A program made the translations under genes and the position numbers. A stretch of 64,000 nucleotides of DNA, from the NCBI GenBank assembly GCA_964019335.1, contig OZ025698.1, positions 62,001-126,000 on the forward strand, read 5' to 3'. This document shows, one piece after another, positions 56,654-64,000 of this stretch. The notes beneath the pieces are model-generated. The model saw only the letters and a list, made by a program, of their open reading frames with translations, did no database searches and had not been told where the DNA came from. How positions within the stretch are numbered: position 1 is the stretch's first letter; each line of letters starts with the position of its first letter. Source of the DNA: Diplonema japonicum (taxonomy: Eukaryota; Euglenozoa; Diplonemea; Diplonemida; Diplonemidae).

Positions 56654-56676
56654 TAATTTAACTACTGTAAAACGAA
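56654..56676 (+). repeat. Left 23-bp terminal inverted repeat
   Basis: TAATTTAACTACTGTAAAACGAA, the perfect reverse complement of 57634-57656. Just inside, AAACTCCCGGAC and GTCCGGGAGTTT form a hairpin. Outside it, two more ATAATTTAACGCGAAA-like units occur (56611-56650). Confidence 0.85.
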
Positions 56677-56968
56677 AAACTCCCGGACGGAAAAATGTCC
56701 CCAGTTTTTTTGGTGTCCGGGAGTTTTTCCGTCCGGGAGCTTTTCCTGTAAGGTCGTCAGGGGGCCTGGTCCACTACCACCTACATACTGGCCTGGGCTG
56801 CAAACGGCAACCGCGCGAAGAAACCGCCACCAAACCACTGGGTATCTGGGTCATGTGTTTCGTGTCCGTATTATCCCTGGAAGAAGATACCGTGTGGGCA
56901 TAAAGCTCAAGATAAAACTGATTGATAAAAGGCAAAAAGAAAAGAAAAAAAAGGGGGGGTAGAGCTAT

Positions 56969-57532
56969 CTACTGTGCTACCTTGCCTCCGGGTTTGGCCG
57001 CTGCCTTCTTGCCTGCGGGCTTAGCTGCTGCCTTCTTGCTTGCGGGCTTAGCTGCTGCCTTCTTGCCTGTGGGCTTAGCTGCTGCCTTCTTTCTTGCAGG
57101 CTTAGCTGTTGCCTTCTTGGCGGCCCTCCTGGCGGCAGCGTCATCCAGCCGTTGCTGGGTGAGACTGGCGAGTATCTCCACTGACGAGTCTGAAGAAACG
57201 GAAAAGGTTTCTTCGGTTATCGTCGAGGCGGCGGACACGGTGGTCGTGTCGGAAGATGCATCTACGCCGATGACTTCCACACGTCCATGCTCCATGTCCT
57301 GGGCAAACCTGGCATATAGGCGTATACTCGTCTTCCTCCTCTTCCCAGACCTCCTCCCAGCCCCAGTCCTCTTCCCACTCTTCCTCCCATGTTTTTCCAA
57401 CAGCCAGCACACACGCAACACCGGCGTATGCAGCAAGTACCGAAAACTCCCAAATTGGGCTCCATCCGGGTTCCAGGTAGTGGCCAAAACAGGAAGCCCA
57501 GCTGTTCCTGATCGACTGGCCGGAGACAGCAT
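56969..57532 (-). CDS. Lysine/alanine-rich H1-like basic protein
   Basis: 187 residues from the ATG at 57532; an upstream in-frame ATG at 57631 would translate the inverted repeat and is less likely. The middle has a basic segment (KSGKRTGAGRRSGKRRK) and a Ser/Thr-rich acidic part. From about residue 140 there are tandem KKAAAKPAGKKAAAKP-like units to the end, as in the C-terminal tails of histone H1 and of bacterial or protist H1-like proteins. No winged-helix globular domain is visible. DNA compaction or nucleolar binding is inferred only from composition. It may be a captured gene fragment. Confidence 0.55.
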   Translation of the reverse strand: MLSPASRSGTAGLPVLATTWNPDGAQFGSFRYLLHTPVLRVCWLLEKHGRKSGKRTGAGRRSGKRRKTSIRLYARFAQDMEHGRVEVIGVDASSDTTTVSAASTITEETFSVSSDSSVEILASLTQQRLDDAAARRAAKKATAKPARKKAAAKPTGKKAAAKPASKKAAAKPAGKKAAAKPGGKVAQ

Positions 57533-57633
57533 CCCAGGCTGTTTCGACCCACCTAGGAAAAAACAGGAAAAATGTCCGGGTTTTTTTGGTGTCCGGGAGT
57601 TTTTCCGTCCGGGAATTTTTCCGTCCGACATTA

Positions 57634-57656
57634 TTCGTTTTACAGTAGTTAAATTA
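57634..57656 (-). repeat. Right 23-bp terminal inverted repeat
   Basis: TTCGTTTTACAGTAGTTAAATTA on the plus strand; partner of 56654-56676. Confidence 0.85.
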
Positions 57657-57818
57657 TGAGATTTTCTGGGGCTTCAGAGGGAAAAAATGGGTCTTGTCGT
57701 GGAAAGAAATGTGTCGCCCGCATGTGTACGGGGTATTTTGACTATTTTTGGCCCCACTCGGCCCCAGCCCCTTGGAAGGAGTGAAAAAATGTTGTGAGCA
57801 TTTAACCAAACCAAAAAA

Positions 57819-57889
57819 TGCGTAAACCGGGAATCGAACCCGGGCCGACTCCGTGGCAGGGAGCCATTCTACCACTAGACCATTTACGC
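57819..57889 (-). tRNA. tRNA-Gly (anticodon GCC), inverted second copy
   Basis: Identical over all 71 nt to the gene at 54259. The 3' flank is also shared for about 15 bases (TTTTTTGGTTTGGTT), with T6 at 57813-57818 as terminator, and then diverges. Its 5' side is one G and then the A-tail of LINE A''. Confidence 0.97.
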
Positions 57890-57890
57890 C

Positions 57891-59820
57891 TTTTTTTTTT
57901 TTTTTTTTCAAAATACCAATGCAGGGCCGCCATGGAGAGCAACACCTGAGAAAAGGGAAAAAAAAGGTGAAGGGAAACCATGGGGAAATAGGGAGGGCAA
58001 TGGACCAGGCTTCTGCAAGCAGGAGGAGCCCTGGTCCCCCACCAACCCGTGCTCTGCTTTGGGACAGCCGAAGAGGGCTGAATTACATTATTCCCTCAGT
58101 CAAGTGAGAGAAAAACGGGGGCCTACCTTCCAGCTGGATGTCCTTCTTTGGCTGGAACCTCCGGCGGAAAGCCCCCCAGGGAGGTATTGCTCCTATTGAG
58201 CGAATCATTAAAAAAAGGGGAAATGGGAAACAGTGAGAGGAAGGGGAAGGAAGGGAAAGGAAGGGAAAGGAAAGTGGAAAACACAACATTTCACTTTACA
58301 CACACGCGGGGCGATCCCTTAGCGCAGCACGGGGGCCGCGGGACCGGCGTCAAGAGAGACCGGAGGAGGGGGCGGCACGTTTGAAGGTGCAGTGACGTCT
58401 GTAGACGCCAGGGATGATGGCGAGGTGAACAGTCCGGAGCGTGACCAGGCGAGCAGGCCAGACTCAACAACGAGGTCGTAGATCTGGGTTACGCGTCTCG
58501 ACAGGGAGAAGGCTAGGGAGGGAGTACCAGCAGGAGTGTCGATCGCCCCCCTCCCGATCACAGGGCACCCACCGACAACATGCTCCCTGGACATCGGTGC
58601 TGCGTGGCAGGCTGGGCACCGGAGCACACCCTTGTGCTTCCTGTTCGGGCCAGCAGTCTGCAGGAAGCCGAAGAAGAGAGCCGAGTGACCAATCCGCAGC
58701 CGCGAGATGACCGTTTCAGCTTGTCTGGGGAAGCCAAGGGGGAAGTGCGCGGACCGAAGCTCGGTCGCCACCGCGTAGTTGTGGGCGAGGGATGTTATGA
58801 GCTCCGCGGACCTCCGCACCACCCACCGTCGCACCAGGGCCCTCACTGATCGGTAGTCAAGGGAGGGCCTGTCCTGCTTCCGCTTCGTTCCCTCCACGGC
58901 CAGAGCGTCAGCCTTCTCGTTCCCGTCCACCCCACAGTGGGAGGGCACAAACTGGAGGACCACCGGTGTCCCCTGCGTGCGCGCCGCGGTCACCAGCCGG
59001 CTCCACGTCTGGTGGTCGAGCTTCTCCCTCTGTCGCGTTGGGCCAGCTCGCAGCTGCTCGACGAGGGAGAGGGAGTCGGTGCAGATCGACAGCGGGGACT
59101 TCGCCAGCGAAGGGTGTGTTTTTCGGAGGGTAGCCACCATATCCAGCGCCGTTTTCACAGCCATGCCCTCTGCCCGAAAAGATGAACAGAAGTCGTTGAC
59201 GCCATGGCACACAGACACAGGGGTCAGGGGGGGAGGCAGCTGCAGATAAACCCCAGAGCCACCTTTCGCCTTCTGTCCGACCTGTACAACCGAGCCATCC
59301 GTGTAGGCATGGATGCCCGGGGGGAGAGCCGCAAGAGCAGCCTCGGCCGCCTTCCGCCTGTCCGCGTCTGGCGACGATCGCGTGACCCCGCCGGGGAGGT
59401 CAGTCCTGAAGTCGACCATGCCTGTCTGCCACGGGGCCGCCAGGGGCGTAGCCGACAGGTACTCGAAGTGCACCTTTGGTTCCAACCCGCATCGACGCAG
59501 TGCTTGGTAGCCAGAGCGCAGCCACCCACACCCCAGCCTGTTCGCCTGCTTCAGCTTGACCGTCTCCCTGTGAACCGGGGAAGACTGCCAGCAGAAGGCC
59601 TTCGCCGTCATCGTCGCCGCAGCACCCTCAGCCATTCTTTCGAGGGGAAGCAGTCCTGCCTCAGCTAGGAGCTTGTACCCTCCGGAGCCACTCCAGCAGC
59701 CCGTGATCAGCACCGCCGCCTCCTGGTGAAGCCCAGCCAGGTCCTTCCTCCCGACATCATCGAGCCTGCTGTAGTAGACCCCCATGCAGTAGCGCAGCAG
59801 CGGGAGGATGTACGTAACGT
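57891..59820 (-). mobile_element. LINE A'': 5'-truncated A copy next to tRNA-Gly
   Basis: Carries the last 1.9 kb of the A family: the ORF2 end, 3' UTR (hairpin at 58065-58080) and an A18 tail one base from the tRNA 5' end. Its 3' UTR is the variant seen in A3 (AAAGTGAAATG; no CACACTCACC insert), not that of A', so this is not a copy of the left junction. The 5' end abuts a (TTA)n-A tail. Confidence 0.88.
58319..59820 (-). pseudogene. LINE A'' ORF2 C-terminal part
   Basis: The open frame begins within the RT thumb (VTYILPLLRYCMGVYYS) and runs through RNase H (AYTDGS, FRAEG, TDSLS, HCGVDGNEKAD) and the CPACH...H..GGC knuckle to the stop. It lacks the endonuclease and the RT catalytic core because of the 5' truncation and has no stops of its own. 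Confidence 0.88.
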
Positions 59821-59822
59821 TG

Positions 59823-60362
59823 TTTTTTTTTTTATAATAATAATAATAAATGAACCACTGACGTGCGAAGCAAAGGCTGGGGGGGGGGACAGAACAGGTG
59901 GACCAAGGGTCTCCCTGTATCTAACGAAAGGGGGAAAGGAAAGGAATGTGATAACCTTGAAACTTCCGCTAAACTATCCATACGTACCGAGGACGGAGGT
60001 GGGGCCGGTTCGTGGGCTCCAGTGTTCGCGACTTCGCCCACCTCCGTGACCCCGGCAGCTCTCCAGCCCGCTTCCCAAGCCAGCACCCTTCGGGCGAACC
60101 TCCGGGTTTTTGAGGAGTGGGGTACCTCGTCCGTGCTCGCCCTCACGAGCGGCACACTGGCACGGAGGCATCCCCTTCAGCCAGCTTTGTTGGGCGGCAG
60201 AGCCTTAGAAAATTCAAAACAAAGGGAAATGATACGGGGGGATGTGTGAAGGGGCGGGGAAAGGTGAAGACAGAAGTTGGGGTGCACGACAGGGTGATAA
60301 TGGGAAACACAGGGGGAGGGGGAGAGGGTTCACTAGTACTTTTTGGTTCACTTTTTTCTGTT

Positions 60363-60364
<2 letters not shown>
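59823..60364 (-). mobile_element. 5'-truncated LINE 3' tail of the (TTA)n-A type
   Basis: On the minus strand this 540-bp non-coding segment ends CATTTATTATTATTATTATA and an A-run, as LINE C tails do, but the rest is not similar to C. It begins after the A-tail of E. Probably the 3' UTR of another LINE family. Confidence 0.5.
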
Positions 60365-60398
<34 letters not shown>

Positions 60399-63300
60399 CT
60401 ACGTCCTGCGATTGCGGTCAGCGGCTCGGCGGTCGTGAGAGTCTCAGATGAGGTCCATCCTCTTCAGGTAGGAGGCGGTTTCACTCACCCTCATTGTGAG
60501 CATCTCCTTCGTGGTCGTGGGGATGTCATCCCCGAAGATCTCTTCGCGGACCTTGTCTCCAGCTGGGCACCCGATCAGCAGATGGTGTCTGTCCTGGATC
60601 GAATGGCACGAGAGGCAACGTATGTCATTCTGGACGGGTTTCGACAGGAAACCGCAAGTCAGGTGGCTCCTGCCCGTTCGCAGTCTCGTTATCTGTACCT
60701 CATCGTGTCTGCAGGACAGTTCCTTCAAGGGGAGGTACCTCGCGCCGATCTCCTCTCGGTACTTCTTGTCCCGACCCGTCTTCTCCCACGAGGCTGCCCA
60801 GTCGCGGTTCACCGATCTCTTGATGAGGCTCTTTGTGGTCATCAGGTCCGTCGGTCCGTCCGGTGTCGACTCCTTTGCGGCGCGTTTGGCGTGTCGGTCG
60901 GCTTGCTCGTTACCTGGTAGGCCGCAGTGTCCGGGAACGTACTGGATGATGGTGGAGAGGCCTTGGCGGTCAAGCGCGTCCAGCCATTTCCAAGCCAGCA
61001 GTTCCTCCTTCTGCCTCATCTCTCTGTGGCCCTGCATCAGTCTTCTGATCACCGACTGGGAGTCCGAGCACAGCAGCACTACTCCGGTCGTCACACCTTG
61101 TCTCCGGGTATGGTACAGTGTCAATTGCAGCCCCAGGTTCAGCGCTTTCAGTTCGCATCGGTAGGCCGAAGTCACTGCTCCTCCGCTCTTGCGTGCCTGC
61201 TTCGGTGTGTCAGACCCGATCCTTATCACAGCTGCCGAACCGCCGTTCCTGTGTCCGGTGACTGACCCGTCGGTGTAGACGATCGCATCTGGGATGCCGT
61301 GCCTCCTGATCGATTCGAAGGCCGCTCGGAGTTTGAGACTTTTTTCGTCCTTCTTGTGTACCTTGCGGACTAGGTCGGGGTGGAACAGGACTTTGGGTTG
61401 GACCCATGGAGGGAGCTGCAGGTCTGCGCTCTGAGTGACTGAGTGGTGTGGTAGGTCTTCGCGTTCCGGCATCCCGTGACTCTTCGCCAAGTCGAGCGCG
61501 GTGTTTCGCCAGCTTTTCCCGTACCACATCTGACCCCCGGATATCTTTGTTGCCTTCTCCGCTGTTGTCCCCGGTTGACGCTGTGCCTTCTCGTAGAGCA
61601 CCAGGGTGTCGTGTTCCAGCAAGGATTCAATCTCCCAGATGCCCGCCTCTGACCTGGTCACCGTCGCGGAAGTCTTGTCGAAGCATCCCGTTATCAACCT
61701 CGCTGCTGTGTATTGTAGCGAGTCGAACTCGGCCAGAGCAGCATGTCCCACGAAGTTGCCGTAAGCACCGAGACAGTAGCGCAGAACCGGTTGGACGTAC
61801 GTCAGGTACAGCGTCCTTAGGGTGTGCTTGCGGCAGCCCCACCTTGTTCCGGCGAGTTTGCGCAGCAGGCGAAGACGGCTGTTGATCTTTCCCTTCACCT
61901 TCTGCACATGCTCGTGGAAGTTCATGCTTTCGTCGAAGGTGACGCCAAGATATTTAGCCTCGCGTACCACCTTGACTTTCGCCCCACTCGAGGGGAAGCG
62001 GGCGTTGATGAGGTTTGCGAGACTGTCGTGCGAGTTCCAGAACTGTCCCTCTACCGGCATGAACTCTGTCTTTTCCTGGGACAGTTTCATCGAGAACGTC
62101 TCGCACCATCGCTCCGTGAGGCTCACCGCGCGTTGCACCTTCTTGTTCAGCTCGGCAGGACTCCCCGCCTCCAGCACTATCGCTATGTCGTCTGCGTACA
62201 CTACCGCGTCGATTCCAGCCTTCCTGTACAACCTGGCCAGGTCGTTGACGTAGATGGAAAAGAGCTGCGGGGCCAGGATGGTGCCTTGGGGTACGCCCCC
62301 TGTCATTGTCTTCACGCAGCCGTGTTCCCCGTTCACACAGACGGAGGCTTTACGTTGGTCGAGGAAAGAGGTGATCCATTTCACGAGCTTGGGAGGGTAT
62401 CCGTCGCCTATCAGCTTTGCGATCACTCCCTTGTGCCAGACTGTGTCGAAGGCTCCTTTGAAGTCGAACAGCAGGAGACCCCCCAGACCTTGGCTCAGTC
62501 TGACACTTTTGAGCTTTGAGGCGGCGTACAGCACGTTTTCCTCCGTGGACCTCCCTTTCCGGAAACCCGCCTGCGATGTGTGCAATTGCCTTACCCGTCC
62601 TGTGTCCTGCAGGGAGCACATCCTGTCCTTGACTATTCGCTCCAACGTCTTCACGATGTTTGACGTCAGCGCGATCGGCCTGTACGAGGCGGGTTCGGAT
62701 TGGTCTTTGCCCTTTTTCATGAGGGGGATGATGGAAGACCGCCTCCATTCGGCAGGGACGACACCGGTCTGGAGGGATGAGTTGTAGAGGAGGAGTTGAA
62801 CTTCCCTGGCCACCGGTCCCAGGTACTTCAGCATTTCGTTGTAGATGCCGTCTGGGCCCGGAGCCTTGCCCTTCTTCAGCCTTCGCAGCACCGAGTCCAG
62901 CTCGTCCTTCGTTACCAGGGGGAAGTCGTTGTCTGTCCCGGGCTTCGCGTCCTTCTTGATGGTGGTGATCACTTCCTCCGACTTGGCAGTCGTCCTTGGG
63001 GAGCAGGCCCTCGCGTAGTGTTCGACGAGTACACTGGCCTTCTCCCTGTCGGTGGTGGCGATACCGTTTCCTCGTCGGAGCGGGGCTATTGGTGGCTTCT
63101 CGCTGCGACCGTCGAATCTGCGGATGACCGAGAAGGCTTGCGTCAGGTTTCCGTCCTTGGACAACTTCTTGGTGTAGTCGCCCCAGGCAGCCTGCTTCCC
63201 GCTCGTTATCGCCCTGTCCAGCTCAGCCTCCATCGCCGCTAGACGTGCCAGGTCTTCGTCGTTCCCGTCGTGATCCTCGGACAACAGCTTCGCCTTCAGT

Positions 63301-64000
63301 GTGCTTCGTCGCCTTGCGAGTGCGTCAATCTCGTCGTTCCACCAAACCTTCCCTTTCTTCTGTCCTTTCCTGGGGACGCACGATTCGGTTGCCGATAGAA
63401 GAAGTGTGCGAAACTCAGCGTTTAGCCTTATCGGGTCTCTGGCCCTGAGCAGCCTGCTGCACTTTTCTTCCATCGTCTCCCTGTACGCGCTCCTTGCCTC
63501 CTTCCCCCAAGAGTAGAGTACTCTTCTGGTCGGTTGGCTGACTCCCCCTCTCAGACTGAAGAACATCGGAACGTGGTCTGAGCCCATTGCTGGCAACGTC
63601 CTCCAAGAAGATTTGTCGAACTCTGCGCCGCTCATTACCATGTCCGGAGAGGTTGGGTTTCCTGACGGGTTCAGGATCGTGGCTTCGCTGCTCTTGTTCC
63701 ATGTGCTGTAGCCCCATCGCAGCATCCGGCTGTGCAGTATTTCTCCCAGCTTATTCGGTGTGCCCCTTTTGTCCCACATCGTGTGGTGGGCGTTCATGTC
63801 ACCGGCGATGATGGTGTAACTGTCATGAGGCAGCTCTGCCGGGCGGAAATATTTCTCGGGGGGTGGTCTGTCGTCGCCGTCTCTACCCGTTGTCGGAGGC
63901 AGGTACAGGTTGACGAGTCTGTACGGCTTCCGGTTGGGCAGCGAGATCTCTACGTCGAGTCTTTCCGTCACGTCGCTGGGTTTCTGAATAACTTCGATCT
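60365..64000 (-). mobile_element. LINE E, 5' part outside the window
   Basis: ORF2 with a very short 3' UTR (60399-60443) and an A-tail of 34 (T-run at 60365-60398). It continues past the right edge. It is related to LINE C and F and points toward the second tRNA-Gly. Confidence 0.85.
60444..64000 (-). CDS. LINE E ORF2 (partial): endonuclease, RT, RNase H, zinc knuckle
   Basis: Open from the window edge through about 1185 codons; the first 110 or so residues expected from LINE C, and any 2A motif, are outside. Visible are the rest of the endonuclease (DVTERLDVEI, AGDMNAHH, GSDHVP), RT (LFDFKGAFD, GGVPQGTILAP, YADD near 62197), RNase H (YTDGS, YRCELKA, SDSQS, HCGLPGNEQAD) and the knuckle CLSCHSIQDRHHLLIGC. 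No frameshift is seen, so it may be intact. Confidence 0.88.
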   Translation of the reverse strand, partial: IEVIQKPSDVTERLDVEISLPNRKPYRLVNLYLPPTTGRDGDDRPPPEKYFRPAELPHDSYTIIAGDMNAHHTMWDKRGTPNKLGEILHSRMLRWGYSTWNKSSEATILNPSGNPTSPDMVMSGAEFDKSSWRTLPAMGSDHVPMFFSLRGGVSQPTRRVLYSWGKEARSAYRETMEEKCSRLLRARDPIRLNAEFRTLLLSATESCVPRKGQKKGKVWWNDEIDALARRRSTLKAKLLSEDHDGNDEDLARLAAMEAELDRAITSGKQAAWGDYTKKLSKDGNLTQAFSVIRRFDGRSEKPPIAPLRRGNGIATTDREKASVLVEHYARACSPRTTAKSEEVITTIKKDAKPGTDNDFPLVTKDELDSVLRRLKKGKAPGPDGIYNEMLKYLGPVAREVQLLLYNSSLQTGVVPAEWRRSSIIPLMKKGKDQSEPASYRPIALTSNIVKTLERIVKDRMCSLQDTGRVRQLHTSQAGFRKGRSTEENVLYAASKLKSVRLSQGLGGLLLFDFKGAFDTVWHKGVIAKLIGDGYPPKLVKWITSFLDQRKASVCVNGEHGCVKTMTGGVPQGTILAPQLFSIYVNDLARLYRKAGIDAVVYADDIAIVLEAGSPAELNKKVQRAVSLTERWCETFSMKLSQEKTEFMPVEGQFWNSHDSLANLINARFPSSGAKVKVVREAKYLGVTFDESMNFHEHVQKVKGKINSRLRLLRKLAGTRWGCRKHTLRTLYLTYVQPVLRYCLGAYGNFVGHAALAEFDSLQYTAARLITGCFDKTSATVTRSEAGIWEIESLLEHDTLVLYEKAQRQPGTTAEKATKISGGQMWYGKSWRNTALDLAKSHGMPEREDLPHHSVTQSADLQLPPWVQPKVLFHPDLVRKVHKKDEKSLKLRAAFESIRRHGIPDAIVYTDGSVTGHRNGGSAAVIRIGSDTPKQARKSGGAVTSAYRCELKALNLGLQLTLYHTRRQGVTTGVVLLCSDSQSVIRRLMQGHREMRQKEELLAWKWLDALDRQGLSTIIQYVPGHCGLPGNEQADRHAKRAAKESTPDGPTDLMTTKSLIKRSVNRDWAASWEKTGRDKKYREEIGARYLPLKELSCRHDEVQITRLRTGRSHLTCGFLSKPVQNDIRCLSCHSIQDRHHLLIGCPAGDKVREEIFGDDIPTTTKEMLTMRVSETASYLKRMDLI

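Larger units (their letters stand above)
56654..57656. mobile_element. 1.0-kb TIR element carrying an H1-like ORF
   Basis: Bounded by perfect 23-bp inverted repeats, with sub-terminal CCCGGACGGAAAAA-type repeats on both sides that occur both inverted and direct. The only convincing ORF inside is a lysine/alanine-rich protein on the minus strand. No transposase is present, so it is either a non-autonomous DNA transposon with captured host DNA or a foldback-type element. No clear target duplication is seen. Confidence 0.6.

Noticed and set aside
56409-56903. Possible membrane protein on the plus strand
   Set aside because: The hydrophobic stretch comes from T-rich non-coding DNA, and the ORF runs through the inverted-repeat end.

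Overview
The window is nuclear DNA of a eukaryote, probably a unicellular one. It has a Rab GTPase, a multi-pass class III adenylate cyclase, a secreted/type I propeller protein, two GT-AG introns (82 and 41 nt), two tRNA-Gly genes, a piggyBac relic and many non-LTR retrotransposons (LINEs). UGA is a normal stop in the Rab and cyclase genes. I cannot name the lineage: LINE ORF2s that start with a 2A-like peptide recall trypanosomatid elements, but two cis-introns in four genes argue against a kinetoplastid.

Layout. 0.25-4.25 kb (-): a 5'-truncated LINE without RNase H ('G'). 5.0-10.9 kb (-): four host genes in one orientation (Rab32/38-like GTPase, ubiquitin-like/ankyrin protein, adenylate cyclase, LVIVD-type propeller membrane protein). 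11.0-11.2 kb: assembly gap, then a decayed LINE ('F'). 13.15-21.12 kb (-): a broken piggyBac-like transposon split by a LINE ('D', 14.2-20.4 kb, +). 21.8-54.25 kb (+): a head-to-tail chain of LINE copies joined at A-tracts: a scrambled copy A3, full-length C, full-length A, a 5'-truncated tail of C, full-length B and full-length A'. The chain ends 4 bp before a tRNA-Gly(GCC) gene. 54.26-57.89 kb: an island bounded by two identical, inverted tRNA-Gly genes. It holds a decayed gene, a LINE fossil and a 1-kb element with 23-bp terminal inverted repeats carrying an H1-like lysine/alanine-rich ORF. 57.89-64 kb (-): the mirror image, with a truncated A copy (A'') ending 1 bp before the second tRNA, then another LINE tail, then LINE E running off the window.

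Main result. In A, A' and B, ORF1 and ORF2 lie in the same frame, separated by one UGA and 47 open codons that lead to an ORF2 beginning with a 2A-like motif (GLVETNPGP). Between A and B the post-UGA stretch has no indels, and its first 27 codons differ mostly synonymously, as expected if it is translated. D has the same layout, with one UGA, 125 open codons and no ATG before the endonuclease domain. I infer that these LINEs make ORF1-ORF2 by UGA readthrough, a gag-pol-like strategy, with 2A-type separation in A and B. C uses another arrangement: several stops after ORF1 and a canonical 2A (GDVEQNPGP) at the start of ORF2.

Second result. Members of the A/B family appear to insert directly upstream of tRNA-Gly. 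A' is flanked by the direct repeat CAGGGCG, whose last three bases are the first three of the tRNA. A'' belongs to a different subfamily yet ends 1 bp from the other tRNA-Gly copy. Repeated insertion at one tRNA would explain the one-directional chains.
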